DNA from: Pedobacter sp. BAL39
GTDB taxonomy: Bacteria > Bacteroidota > Bacteroidia > Sphingobacteriales > Sphingobacteriaceae
DNA: 64,000 bases
Assembly: GCF_000170795.1 (NCBI RefSeq)
Contig: NZ_ABCM01000019.1
Coordinates: 1 to 64,000, forward strand
Direction of reading: 5' to 3'
Shown: positions 50,754 through 59,461 of the stretch, piece after piece
How positions within the stretch are numbered: the first letter of the stretch is position 1
Layout of the letters: every line of letters starts with the position of its first letter
Notes under the pieces: generated by a model
The model's database searches: none
What the model was told of the DNA's origin: nothing
What the model saw: the letters and a program-made list of their open reading frames with translations, nothing else
Program-made: the position numbers and the translations under genes

Positions 50754-51992
50754 ATGGGAATTGTAAAAGGTAAAGTCATTACCGGAGCAGTAGGTCCGGT
50801 AACATTTAGCTCCTGGAGGGACATCCAGGTGGTTAAACAGCGCGTATTCGAGGTAAGGCAAAGCAATGCGACTAAAAATGTTTCTACCGTATTTGGTCTG
50901 GGCAGCAGGTTCAGCGCCATCCTTAGGAGACGGATGTATCCGATTCACTTTATTCATGACGGTGCCCTGGTCAACAGGATGAATAAGGCGATGACCGCAA
51001 TCCTGCTCAAACACCGTGATAAAGTCACCGGGAACTTTGATTTTCCTGAAGACAGCTTCAAACCAATGAACGGATTTGAACTCAATGAATCCTCCCCTTT
51101 GAAAGAAAATCTACATGTAATGCCACAGGTTAACCTTAAGGATGGGAAGCTTACCGTAAACATCCCTGAATTCGACATCAAAAAGGCGCTAAAATTTCCT
51201 ACCGAGGCTGATTCCTGCACCATCATTGTCTCCGTATACATTGCATCCCTGAAAACAAAAGACCACTGCCGCATGAACGCAGAGATGACCAAAACCTTCG
51301 CTGTGGATTGGAGCGACAAGACATCCACTGCAATGGAATGGTCCTATGATGTTCCTGAAGGCTGTTATTGCGTAACCAGCATGGCGCTGCATTTCCACAA
51401 ACAATGGTCTAACCTCCAGGTATCCTTAAACAGTAAATCTTTCTGCCCGGCAATGATCTGCGACTTCAGCATTAATCCCGGAGTATTCAAAGATAAACCT
51501 AAAGATTGGTTGAAGACCTCTTTTGCATTTGTGGACGATGAATATCCCCTGATTAAAAAGAAGACCAAAACTAAAAACACGGTTGTAAACAAAAAAACTA
51601 AAGATAGCCCCGTAAAAGCGGAGAAAAAGAAATCGGCGAAGAAGAGCTCCAGGGAGGAAAAGGAGGATAAAACCGGGCTGGAACAGTTGCAATTGCAGCA
51701 ACAGGAAAACGAGACACTGAAGTCAGAACTTCATGAACTGAAGGCCAGGATGGCCGCACTGGAGCAATTGCTCACAGCAAATACAGCCATACAAGAAAAG
51801 GAAAATCAGCATCAGAAAGAGGAAATTATTGCTGACAAAAAACCAATTGTATTGTCCGACAAAAAGCTGTCAGCAGCATCAGATCAGGAGCCGACATTCT
51901 GGAAAGACGCATTGAAAAAGGTACTCACTGGCAACCACAGCCCCTCCCTACTTGCTACACATCCAAAAACAAGAGGAAAACCGGCAGCATAA
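50754..51992 (+). CDS. DUF6266 family protein with basic coiled-coil tail
   Basis: A 412-residue protein. Residues 1-230 are a DUF6266 domain (MGIVKGKVITGAVGPVTFSS at the start; GAVGPVTFSSWRDIQVVKQR pattern), a family common in Sphingobacteriaceae. The rest is a lysine-rich linker (VNKKTKDSPVKAEKKKS) and a glutamine/glutamate coiled coil (LEQLQLQQQENETLKSELHE, ARMAALEQLL). Function unknown. The tail length is unusual for the family as I know it, which suggests interaction with another protein. It stands alone after an intergenic region with an inverted repeat. Confidence 0.8.
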   Translation: MGIVKGKVITGAVGPVTFSSWRDIQVVKQRVFEVRQSNATKNVSTVFGLGSRFSAILRRRMYPIHFIHDGALVNRMNKAMTAILLKHRDKVTGNFDFPEDSFKPMNGFELNESSPLKENLHVMPQVNLKDGKLTVNIPEFDIKKALKFPTEADSCTIIVSVYIASLKTKDHCRMNAEMTKTFAVDWSDKTSTAMEWSYDVPEGCYCVTSMALHFHKQWSNLQVSLNSKSFCPAMICDFSINPGVFKDKPKDWLKTSFAFVDDEYPLIKKKTKTKNTVVNKKTKDSPVKAEKKKSAKKSSREEKEDKTGLEQLQLQQQENETLKSELHELKARMAALEQLLTANTAIQEKENQHQKEEIIADKKPIVLSDKKLSAASDQEPTFWKDALKKVLTGNHSPSLLATHPKTRGKPAA

Positions 51993-52074
51993 CTGCCCCT
52001 TTCTGGCACCACTAACCATTTTCTGGATAAACCTGCGTTCTGTTGCTATTGGTTCGTCAAACAGGATTTGTTAT

Positions 52075-52105
52075 TTTTAGGACACACAAGATTTTAGGAC
52101 ACACA
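52075..52105 (+). repeat. 14-bp direct repeat before the TlpA-like gene
   Basis: TTTTAGGACACACA occurs at 52075-52088 and again at 52092-52105, a 17-base period, just upstream of the start at 52127. It may be a regulatory site or a small duplication. Confidence 0.6.
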
Positions 52106-52126
52106 GGTCAAATTTGTAAAATGCCT

Positions 52127-53281
52127 ATGAAAAACTTTCTCTCACGTTCGCTAGGATGCTGTATTTTATTTTTATACCCCTTGCTCCTGTTCAGTCAGCA
52201 ACGCAGCTATACCGTCAAAGGCAAAATTGACGCATTGAAAGATGGGGACAAGCTTTACCTGGTCTATCAGACCGGTGATCAGCAAATTACCGATTCCGCC
52301 TTAGTGAAACAGGCACAATTCATCTTCCATGGGCCATTGACAGATCCTGTTTATGCAAGTATATTTCTAAACCGCAATCCATATGTAAAGCGCATGGGAC
52401 AAGGAGAGCTATTGGATTACCTCAAATTTTACCTTGAGCCATCAGCGATACAGATCAAGGCCCCTGATTCATTAAAACATGCACTTGTAACGGGGTCAAA
52501 AACTGATCAGCTGAACCGGCAGCTTCAAAGCAGACTTAAGCAGAATGACGAGCAGTTCAGTGCCCTTAATAAAGAGTACGAGGCACTTTCTACTGAAAAG
52601 AAAAATGATTCTGCCGTGTATAAAAGCTTCATCAGGCGGGAACAGCAGCTACAGGAGCACTCTTTTGAAATACATTTGGCCTTTGCCAATGAGCACCCAA
52701 ATGACTACCTGAGTGTCATTAGCCTTTCACACATCGCTGCGCAGCCAACCATGACCCAACGTGCCGCAACAGCGTATGCCCGATTGTCGCCGGACTTAAA
52801 GCAGACTCCGATCGGTCAGGGTATTGTGGTTCAATTGGCGGCATTTGAAAATACACGTATTGGGAGTACTGCACCCAATTTTGCACAACTTAACCCACAG
52901 GGAAAAGAAATCAGGCTTGCTGATTTCAGAAAAAAATATCTGTTGCTCGACTTTTGGGCCAGTTGGTGTGGTCCCTGCCGGGAAGAGAACCCAAATGTAC
53001 GAAAGGCGTATGATCGCTGGAAAGACAAAGGTTTCATGGTCCTTGGGGTATCCCTTGACGGGCCCGGACAAAAGGATGCATGGCTAAAGGCAATTGAAAC
53101 TGATGGGCTGATGTGGCCACAGGTTGCAGACATGAAAGGTTGGGAAAATAGCGCGGCCAAAATATACGGGGTACGCAGTATCCCCACCAACTTCCTGATC
53201 AGCCCGGATGGAAAGATTATTGCTAAAAACCTGCGCGGAGAGGCCTTAACAGATGAATTAGAGAAAATTTTTGCCAGGTAA
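52127..53281 (+). CDS. TlpA-like thioredoxin family protein with N-terminal DUF4369 domain
   Basis: A 384-residue exported oxidoreductase from the start at 52127 (signal MKNFLSRSLGCCILFLYPLL). An ATG two codons earlier and a longer frame from 52043 are possible. The N-terminal DUF4369-like beta domain (YTVKGKIDALKDGDKLYLVY) is followed by helices and a thioredoxin fold. The active site WASWCGPCREENP (CxxC) and the cis-Pro loop GVRSIPTNFLISPDGKI are clear. It acts in periplasmic disulfide or cytochrome maturation chemistry. Its end overlaps the promoter of the next gene. Confidence 0.92.
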   Translation: MKNFLSRSLGCCILFLYPLLLFSQQRSYTVKGKIDALKDGDKLYLVYQTGDQQITDSALVKQAQFIFHGPLTDPVYASIFLNRNPYVKRMGQGELLDYLKFYLEPSAIQIKAPDSLKHALVTGSKTDQLNRQLQSRLKQNDEQFSALNKEYEALSTEKKNDSAVYKSFIRREQQLQEHSFEIHLAFANEHPNDYLSVISLSHIAAQPTMTQRAATAYARLSPDLKQTPIGQGIVVQLAAFENTRIGSTAPNFAQLNPQGKEIRLADFRKKYLLLDFWASWCGPCREENPNVRKAYDRWKDKGFMVLGVSLDGPGQKDAWLKAIETDGLMWPQVADMKGWENSAAKIYGVRSIPTNFLISPDGKIIAKNLRGEALTDELEKIFAR

Positions 53282-53300
53282 CATCTAAATCCTATATTTG
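53270..53300 (+). promoter_or_regulatory. Perfect Bacteroidota promoter of the MarR-GNAT gene
   Basis: TTTG (53270-53273), 19 bases, then TATATTTG (53293-53300): an exact match to TTTG-N19-TAnnTTTG. It starts inside the last codons of the TlpA-like gene and lies 31 bases before the start codon. Confidence 0.75.
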
Positions 53301-53331
53301 CATAACCAGTTATATAATTAGTTTATGTGTT

Positions 53332-54282
53332 ATGGATTTATTTGAAAAGACAGGAAAGATGGCATTGGGAAGTCGCCTGCGACTTTTTACGGCAAGGATT
53401 ACCGACGATGCAGCGCGAATTTATGAACAGTATCAAATTGATTTTACACCGAAGTGGTTTCCGGTATTCTTTGTCCTGGCAGCGGGTAAAGAAAAAACGA
53501 TTACGGAAATTGCCGGTGAAATTGGTCACTCGCAACCTTCTGTAAGTAAGATTGTCAAAGAAATGATCGTTGCCGGTTTGCTGAAGGAAAATCAAAAATC
53601 CTCCGATAAACGTCGCAATGTGATTGCCCTATCCAAAAAAGGTAAATCCATTGCTGATCGGTTAAACCAACAATGTGCTGATGTGGATGCCGCCATTGAA
53701 GGCGTCATTGCAGAGGCCCGTCATAATCTATGGGAAGCGCTCGCAGAATGGGAATATTTGCTGGACCAGAAGCCACTATTGAAACGCGTTCAGGAGCAGC
53801 GCAAGCAAAGGGAAAGTAAAGAGGTACAAATTGTGGATTATACCGACGAGTATCAGCAAGCATTCAAGGCGCTCAATGAACAGTGGATCTCTACCTATTT
53901 TGAAATCGAAGAGACAGATAGAAAGGCATTGGACAATCCCAAATCATACATCCTCGACAAGGGTGGAAAAATCTTTGTGGCGCTTTACCAGGCTGAACCA
54001 GTCGGCGTCTGTTCTTTAATAAAAATGGAAGATTCAGACTACCAGTATGAAATGGCAAAGATGGCTGTCTCTCCTGAGGTTCAGGGCAAAAGTATCGGCT
54101 GGTTACTTGGCCTGGCTGTAGTAGATGCCGCAAAGCAGCTTGGTGCCTCAAAGTTATACCTGGAAAGCAATACCCTGCTGAAACCAGCCATCAATCTTTA
54201 TCACAAACTGGGTTTCCAAAAAGTGGTTGGACGCTCCACCCCTTATGCCCGTTGCAATATCCAAATGGAATTGGTATTATGA
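53332..54282 (+). CDS. Bifunctional MarR-type regulator and GNAT acetyltransferase
   Basis: A 316-residue fusion. Residues 1-150 are a MarR winged-helix domain (WFPVFFVLAAGKEKTITEIA, GHSQPSVSKIVKEMIVAGLL, DKRRNVIALSKKGKSIADRL). Residues 165-316 are a GNAT acetyltransferase domain with the acetyl-CoA site VSPEVQGKSIGWLLGLAVVD and the end NLYHKLGFQKVVGRSTPY. Fusions of this type are known in several phyla; substrate and operator are unknown. The promoter at 53270 is nearly ideal, so it is probably well expressed. Confidence 0.93.
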   Translation: MDLFEKTGKMALGSRLRLFTARITDDAARIYEQYQIDFTPKWFPVFFVLAAGKEKTITEIAGEIGHSQPSVSKIVKEMIVAGLLKENQKSSDKRRNVIALSKKGKSIADRLNQQCADVDAAIEGVIAEARHNLWEALAEWEYLLDQKPLLKRVQEQRKQRESKEVQIVDYTDEYQQAFKALNEQWISTYFEIEETDRKALDNPKSYILDKGGKIFVALYQAEPVGVCSLIKMEDSDYQYEMAKMAVSPEVQGKSIGWLLGLAVVDAAKQLGASKLYLESNTLLKPAINLYHKLGFQKVVGRSTPYARCNIQMELVL

Positions 54283-54388
54283 TCACCTGGTTTACTATGC
54301 CATGCAAAAGATTGATTAAGGATTTGCTGCAAGGAGGAATATCCTTAAATTTGCCGGCGACACATGAAGGTGACGTAATTGATATTGC

Positions 54389-54428
54389 ATTACCTTCGGT
54401 TAAAGACTGTATTACCTTCGATTAAAGA
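54389..54428 (+). repeat. 18-bp direct repeat pair, possible operator
   Basis: ATTACCTTCGGTTAAAGA (54389-54406) and ATTACCTTCGATTAAAGA (54411-54428) differ at one base and are 22 bases apart, about two helix turns. They end 18 bases before the start of the small HTH gene. Confidence 0.6.
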
Positions 54429-54446
54429 ATAAATTAATAAAACAGA

Positions 54447-54698
54447 ATGGAAGAAAACGATTTTGTATCCATCTGGCTGGAAGAAAGTGGCAACCCGGCT
54501 ATAGAGGAACTCACGCGTATAAATATGGAAGTTGTTGGCAATACGACAAAAGTTTTAGCAGATAAAGGTTTGACTGAAGATGACCTTTCTGTCCTTGTAG
54601 ACATCAACCCTGAAGAGATCAAAAGATGGATGACGGGCAGACATGCTTTTAGCATCAATACCTTGAAGATGATCTCCGGCAAGCTCCATGAAAACTAA
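54447..54698 (+). CDS. Small helix-turn-helix protein (XRE/antitoxin-like)
   Basis: An 83-residue protein with a predicted helix-turn-helix: TTKVLADKGLTEDDLSVLV then NPEEIKRWMTGRHAFSINTL. This resembles XRE-type repressors or antitoxins (GLTxxDLSxxLxxNxxxIxRWxTGxHxFSxxTL). The first 30 residues are acidic. No toxin gene is next to it, so a stand-alone regulator is more likely. The direct repeats at 54389-54428 are good candidate binding sites. Confidence 0.78.
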   Translation: MEENDFVSIWLEESGNPAIEELTRINMEVVGNTTKVLADKGLTEDDLSVLVDINPEEIKRWMTGRHAFSINTLKMISGKLHEN

Positions 54699-54718
54699 GA
54701 CCTCATGATTTTATAAAT

Positions 54719-54769
54719 TGGATTTACACCCGGGAGTTTAAAAAATGAACACTCCCGGGTGTAAATCCA
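54719..54769. terminator. 19-bp perfect inverted repeat between convergent genes
   Basis: TGGATTTACACCCGGGAGT (54719-54737) pairs perfectly with ACTCCCGGGTGTAAATCCA (54751-54769) around a 13-base loop. It lies between the ends of convergent genes (54698 and 54794). There is no T-run after either arm, so it may act as a bidirectional transcription stop of the stem-only type or be another element. Confidence 0.65.
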
Positions 54770-54793
54770 GGGTCAGCGACTTACCATCTGACT

Positions 54794-55684
54794 TTAAAAA
54801 TAAGTACCTTCCTGCAGGTCGCTGATCAACCCTTTTTCTACAGGGGTCCATCCCAGCTGTTCTTTTGTAAATTCGCTCGTTGCAGGACAATCCAGCCCGG
54901 CAAAATGACCAATCCATCCAAAGTGGACGCCGGCCTCTTCTGCTGTTTTCGAAACTACAGGCAGACGAAGCTTAGCTCCAATCACTTCAGCGATCTCTTT
55001 CATCGGTATGCCAGTGTCGGCAACACCATGATACTTTGCTCCTGCTTTTCCTTTCTCCAGCGCCAGTCTGAACAACCTTGCTGCATCCAGCCGGTGTACT
55101 GCGGGCCAGTGATTGCTACCGTCGCCGATGTATGCAGCCACCCCCTTCTCGCGGGCAATATTGATCAGTACTGGTACAAAACCATGGTCATCGTCGCCAT
55201 GTACCGATGGTGGAAGGCGAACAATGGCGGCGCGGACACCTTTTTCCGCAAAGGAGAGCAATACTTCTTCCGACTTACCGCGGGGAATGGCGGCATTGTC
55301 GCTCGCCACTTCATCAGCTTCAGTGCCTACATTTCCGGGATTCAGCAAACCGATTCCTGACGTTACGATCAGTGGCTTTCCTGTACCTTCCAATACAGAG
55401 CCCATTGCAGCAATGGCAAGCCTGTCCGTTTCGCATGCGGCTACGTAATCCGTAAAGTCGTGTATAAAACCAGCATGAATTACCCCGTCTACAGACGCAG
55501 CAGCACTTTTCAGGCTGTCCAGATCATTTAAAGATCCTGCATGCACTTCCGCACCCGCCGCGATCAGCGCATTTGATGAGGCTTCGGAGCGGGCCAGCCC
55601 CAGTACCTGATGTCCAGCCTGTATAAGTTCTTTGACAATTGCGGAGCCGATAAAACCGGTGGCTCCAGTTAAAAATACGCGCAT
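54794..55684 (-). CDS. NAD-dependent epimerase/dehydratase-like (extended SDR) protein
   Basis: A 296-residue atypical SDR from the start at 55684 (MRVFLTGATGFIGSAIVKEL). An ORF extends 29 codons further, but that part is not typical. The dinucleotide motif is GATGFIGSA; ELIQAGHQVLGLARSEAS follows. The catalytic-type region includes VTSGIGLL and the family end GHFAGLDCPATSEFTKEQLG is present. It resembles NmrA-like/dTDP-4-dehydrorhamnose-reductase-like oxidoreductases of unknown substrate. It is near a Crp/Fnr regulator gene on the same strand, which ends 84 bases upstream. Confidence 0.9.
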   Translation of the reverse strand: MRVFLTGATGFIGSAIVKELIQAGHQVLGLARSEASSNALIAAGAEVHAGSLNDLDSLKSAAASVDGVIHAGFIHDFTDYVAACETDRLAIAAMGSVLEGTGKPLIVTSGIGLLNPGNVGTEADEVASDNAAIPRGKSEEVLLSFAEKGVRAAIVRLPPSVHGDDDHGFVPVLINIAREKGVAAYIGDGSNHWPAVHRLDAARLFRLALEKGKAGAKYHGVADTGIPMKEIAEVIGAKLRLPVVSKTAEEAGVHFGWIGHFAGLDCPATSEFTKEQLGWTPVEKGLISDLQEGTYF

Positions 55685-55767
55685 AATTTTGTGATTATAA
55701 TGATGATTAAACCATACAAAATTGCTCAGGATTTCTTTGTAAAAAGAGGACATTTGTCCCATTTTAA

Positions 55768-56346
55768 TCATCGCCCCAACTGCGCCCGCCTGATCCTTGT
55801 AATGGTCTTACGGGATACACCCAGATACGAGGCGACCATGTGCAGCGGTACACGCGCAAAAATTTCAGGGTGGCTCTTCACAAAAGCATCATACTTTTCT
55901 TCGGCGGTAGCGCTCAGCGACTGGAAAACACGTTCCCGGGTAATGCTCAGGTTTCTGGAAACCAACTGGTCCGAAAAGGTCTTCAGCTCAGGAATCCGTG
56001 CCAGCAGTTCATCAAAAGCATCTTTGGTCCACAAAATGACATCACATTCTTCCAGCGCATCAATGATATAATCAGAAGGAGTCTGGTTGTGGTAGCTGTC
56101 GGGCTCCAATGTCCACCAGTATCTTGAGGAAAACCAGATCAGGTGTTCAGTACCGTCTTCAGTGACGCGGTACCCACGCAACAATCCCCTGGCTACAAAA
56201 GCCTTGTGCCTGCAAATCTCACCCTGGTGCAGCAACACCTCATTTTTGCGAAGTGTTCGCTTAACTGCAGTGGATAACATCAACTGAATCTGCCCCTCGT
56301 TCAGCCGGGTATTTTTCTGAATATAAGCATGGAAGTCTGAAAACAT
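55768..56346 (-). CDS. Crp/Fnr-family transcriptional regulator
   Basis: A 192-residue regulator from the start at 56346 (MFSDFHAYIQKNTRLNEG). The cyclic-nucleotide-binding-like domain (TLRKNEVLLHQGEICRHKAF, RGLLRGYRVTEDGTEHLIWF) has no Arg-rich cAMP site typical of Crp. The C-terminal helix-turn-helix is VPLHMVASYLGVSRKTITRI. Such Bacteroidota members often regulate a neighbouring gene in response to an unknown signal. The SDR-like gene downstream is the likely target. Confidence 0.9.
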   Translation of the reverse strand: MFSDFHAYIQKNTRLNEGQIQLMLSTAVKRTLRKNEVLLHQGEICRHKAFVARGLLRGYRVTEDGTEHLIWFSSRYWWTLEPDSYHNQTPSDYIIDALEECDVILWTKDAFDELLARIPELKTFSDQLVSRNLSITRERVFQSLSATAEEKYDAFVKSHPEIFARVPLHMVASYLGVSRKTITRIRRAQLGR

Positions 56347-56380
56347 AGCGGAGGTAAAAGTAAAGAAAATGTGCAACTAA

Positions 56381-56400
56381 ATTACTTTAACTTACTTTAA
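56381..56400 (-). repeat. Tandem 10-bp repeat upstream of the Crp/Fnr gene
   Basis: ATTACTTTAA and CTTACTTTAA lie next to each other at 56381-56400, 35 bases before the start of the Crp/Fnr gene on the minus strand. This could be an autoregulatory site. Confidence 0.4.
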
Positions 56401-56433
56401 CCAAATCACATCGCAGATCACAATTCTATTTTC

Positions 56434-56441
56434 TATTTTTG
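56434..56441 (+). promoter_or_regulatory. Possible -7 element of the mechanosensitive channel gene
   Basis: TATTTTTG matches TAnnTTTG exactly, 59 bases before the start codon. No clear -33 element was found. Confidence 0.35.
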
Positions 56442-56500
56442 GCAAGTCCTGAAAAGCATAGATCCCGATGCCGGACACACCTTAATCTCTGAACACATAC

Positions 56501-58858
56501 ATGATAAAGAAAAGTCTATTTTCAGCAACAATTCGCAATTTTGCCTGCGCTCTATTGTTATGCTGCTTTGCTATCAATACTTACGGCCAGAAAAACCAGC
56601 ATTCTCAGGATCAGGACCTTTCCATCCTATCCGATTCTACGACGCTGACAAAGGGCGATTACCTTGCGCATCTAGAAAAGGTATTTGAGGCTGTCAATAA
56701 AGTTCCGGTAACGGTATCCTCATTTAAGAAACTGGATCCCATCACGGCACACCTGACACAGGATGAGGCTGCGCTCGCACTCCTTAAAAGCCGGCTGACT
56801 GCTGCAGAACGTACACCCAATCTGCAGAACCTTCAGATGGACGAAACCCTGCTTGAAGAACTACAGAGTAACAACAAAGATTGCCTGGCAGACCTGGACG
56901 AATATGAAAAACAGCTTAGGGAACTGAAAACTGAAATCCTCAACCTTCGTAAGGATACCGTGCTCATCAAAATGTTCACACTTCCTTCACTCCGCGTGAT
57001 GTTTAAAGAGCAGTTTTCTGAGTTACAAAAGAAACATCTGGTAATGGATAGCTTACTGAAGGTCACTACCTTATCGATCAACAATCTGCAAGCAAGAACT
57101 TCTGCAAACCTCATCAATATCAAAGAGCTCATGTACCTTACCGACAAACAGCTGGAGGCGGTAAGCATCAAGGCTTTCGGAAAAGAACGTCGTTACCTCT
57201 GGGAATCCGTCAATGCAAAAGCAAACAGAAGCATCGGGTTCCGAAAATTCATCAATGGAGAACAGGAGATCTCCGGTTATTACTTTGTATATACCCGAAG
57301 CAGCCGCGTTTTGCTGCTTTTCACCTGCCTCACTTTTTTCCTTTGGGTGTTTTTCAATTTCAGGAGTATGAAACAAAGGGAACGCATGGAGACCATCAAT
57401 GACTTCTCATTGGTTAATCCTCAACCCTACCTGATTACCTTCATGATGCTGTTTACCCTCGCCCCGATCTTTGACCTGCGTGCACCAGCACTTTACATTG
57501 AGTCCGTACAGGTCATTCTCGCCGTGCTCCTCACCGTATTTTTCCGTAAGAAGCTGGATTCCAGGTTATTTTTATACTGGTGCATCTTTGTAATCTTCCT
57601 TCTTGCACCGGTATTCCTGCGCTTGCTCGGCATGCCCCCAAGATACCAGCGCTGGCTATTGCTGGCCATGAGCCTAAGCTCCGCTACCTATGGCATCCTG
57701 GTATGGCGGATGCTGGATGAGAAATCAAAGCGCTATAAAATGGTGCTTGCCACAGGCTTCATCTATACTATATTTGCGATCATTGCGACACTATGCAATA
57801 TCTTCGGAAGATTTACCCTCACCCAGATTTTCTATTCTACCGGGGTCAGCTCCTTCCTGAATGCCATCTCCTTGACCATCCTCGCTAAAGTACTGGTAGA
57901 AGCATTCCTCCTCCAGATGAAAAGTAGCAGGATCCGCAAGGGCTATCCGGAGTATTTCGACTGGCAGCCGGTTACTTCAGGCCTGAAGAAAATTACCGGC
58001 ATCGGCGCAACGCTGATCTGGTTTGTCATCTTTACCACCAACCTCAATATCTTTAATGGATTGTATGAGTCTGTGATGGAGGTGCTTGCTGAGAAACGCG
58101 TCATTGGAAGTTTCTCTTTTACGCTTGGTGGCATCGTCCTCTTCCTTGGAATCATCTGGACGGCAAACTTTCTCCAGAAGTATATCGCTTATTTCTTTGG
58201 TGATACAGGAGACGACAGTTTTGACGACAACAAGGGGGAACGCTCAAAACTGCTGGTCACACGCCTGGTGCTGCTCATCGGTGGATTTCTGATTGCCGTT
58301 GCCGCCTCCGGGCTTCCGATAGACAAAATTACGGTCATCCTTGGCGCACTAGGTGTCGGGATTGGTCTTGGTCTGCAGAACATTGTCAGCAACTTCGTTT
58401 CCGGGATCATCCTGATCTTCGACAAGACCATCCGTATTGGTGATGTTGTGGAGCTGAGCAGTAAAAAAGGAAGGGTAAAAGAAATCGGTGTACGTGCCAG
58501 CACCCTCCTGAGTGAGGAAGGTGCCGAGATTATCATTCCCAATGGATCCATATTGTCCAACAACATCATCAACTGGACACTCAGCAACAACCAGATGCGT
58601 GTAGACCTTACGCTGTCGATAGCGAAGCCCTTCAACTCCACTGAGGTCGTTGCCCTCATCAGGGAAATCATCGTGGAGAACAGCAACGTGTTCATCAGCA
58701 AGGAACCTGTGATCATGATCAGCCCTGTGACCAAGCTCAACAGCAACATCAACATCTACTTCTGGTGTAATGACATCTCAAAGGCTGACCTCACCAAGAG
58801 CATGATCAACGCACAGATCTTTGATGTTTTTGAAGAAAAGGGAATTGAGCTGATTTAG
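56501..58858 (+). CDS. Large MscS-family mechanosensitive ion channel
   Basis: A 785-residue channel. A signal peptide (NFACALLLCCFAINTYGQ) is followed by a periplasmic coiled-coil region of about 200 residues (ADLDEYEKQLRELKTEIL, FKEQFSELQKKHLV). About ten hydrophobic helices follow, and then the MscS pore and beta domain: GALGVGIGLGLQNIVSNFVS (pore-lining helix), ILIFDKTIRIGDVVELSSKK and IIIPNGSILSNNIINWTLSN. It protects cells from osmotic shock. The size with N-terminal periplasmic region is like MscK/MscM-type channels. Confidence 0.95.
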   Translation: MIKKSLFSATIRNFACALLLCCFAINTYGQKNQHSQDQDLSILSDSTTLTKGDYLAHLEKVFEAVNKVPVTVSSFKKLDPITAHLTQDEAALALLKSRLTAAERTPNLQNLQMDETLLEELQSNNKDCLADLDEYEKQLRELKTEILNLRKDTVLIKMFTLPSLRVMFKEQFSELQKKHLVMDSLLKVTTLSINNLQARTSANLINIKELMYLTDKQLEAVSIKAFGKERRYLWESVNAKANRSIGFRKFINGEQEISGYYFVYTRSSRVLLLFTCLTFFLWVFFNFRSMKQRERMETINDFSLVNPQPYLITFMMLFTLAPIFDLRAPALYIESVQVILAVLLTVFFRKKLDSRLFLYWCIFVIFLLAPVFLRLLGMPPRYQRWLLLAMSLSSATYGILVWRMLDEKSKRYKMVLATGFIYTIFAIIATLCNIFGRFTLTQIFYSTGVSSFLNAISLTILAKVLVEAFLLQMKSSRIRKGYPEYFDWQPVTSGLKKITGIGATLIWFVIFTTNLNIFNGLYESVMEVLAEKRVIGSFSFTLGGIVLFLGIIWTANFLQKYIAYFFGDTGDDSFDDNKGERSKLLVTRLVLLIGGFLIAVAASGLPIDKITVILGALGVGIGLGLQNIVSNFVSGIILIFDKTIRIGDVVELSSKKGRVKEIGVRASTLLSEEGAEIIIPNGSILSNNIINWTLSNNQMRVDLTLSIAKPFNSTEVVALIREIIVENSNVFISKEPVIMISPVTKLNSNINIYFWCNDISKADLTKSMINAQIFDVFEEKGIELI

Positions 58859-58860
58859 CG

Positions 58861-59424
58861 CTATTCCCCTGCGCTCATTTTTTCTTTCGCCTGAATGCAC
58901 CAGATCAGCTCTGAAACAAACTTCTGCGCACGTTTGTCCGTCGCTTCTTTGTCGGCAGGACGACCAGTTTCATCGTATTGGTTCTGCACCTGCGGTACAG
59001 GGAACATTGCAGGTACTACCCAGGCACCGATCTTCCAAAGTGAAAAAACCAGGGAGGTGGTCACCTGTGCACCACCGAAAGGGCCCGCCGAAGCGGTAGC
59101 CAATGCAATTGGTTTACGCTGCCATTCTTTATACAACAGGTCAATGGCATTTTTCAGGCTTGCAGGATATCCCCCATTGTATTCGGGCGTAACCAGGATG
59201 ACCCCATCCGCATTGTTGATCTTCTGCTGATAGTCCAGCATTTGTTCCGTAGGATGTTCAATGTATTGTAAACGCTCATCAAACACCGGAAACTGGTAAG
59301 CAGCGAGGTCAACAATCTCTACGGTTGCCAGATTGCGTTCTGCAATAAATTGCTGAAAATACAGAGAAAGCCTGTGACTGTTACGTCCCTGACGGACGCT
59401 GGTTGAAAGGATAATGATATGCAT
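58861..59424 (-). CDS. NAD(P)H-dependent FMN reductase
   Basis: A 187-residue flavodoxin-like reductase from the start at 59424 (MHIIILSTSVRQGRNSHRLS). The FMN phosphate-binding loop is STSVRQGRNSHR, and GVILVTPEYNGGYPASLKNA is the typical NADPH-dependent FMN reductase motif, followed by PIALATASAGPFGGAQ. It probably reduces quinones, azo compounds or FMN. Its stop is 2 bases past the stop of the convergent MscS gene, so their ends nearly touch. Confidence 0.94.
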   Translation of the reverse strand: MHIIILSTSVRQGRNSHRLSLYFQQFIAERNLATVEIVDLAAYQFPVFDERLQYIEHPTEQMLDYQQKINNADGVILVTPEYNGGYPASLKNAIDLLYKEWQRKPIALATASAGPFGGAQVTTSLVFSLWKIGAWVVPAMFPVPQVQNQYDETGRPADKEATDKRAQKFVSELIWCIQAKEKMSAGE

Positions 59425-59461
59425 ACGTAAAGATAAAGAAATCAGCTGATCCTTCAACCGC

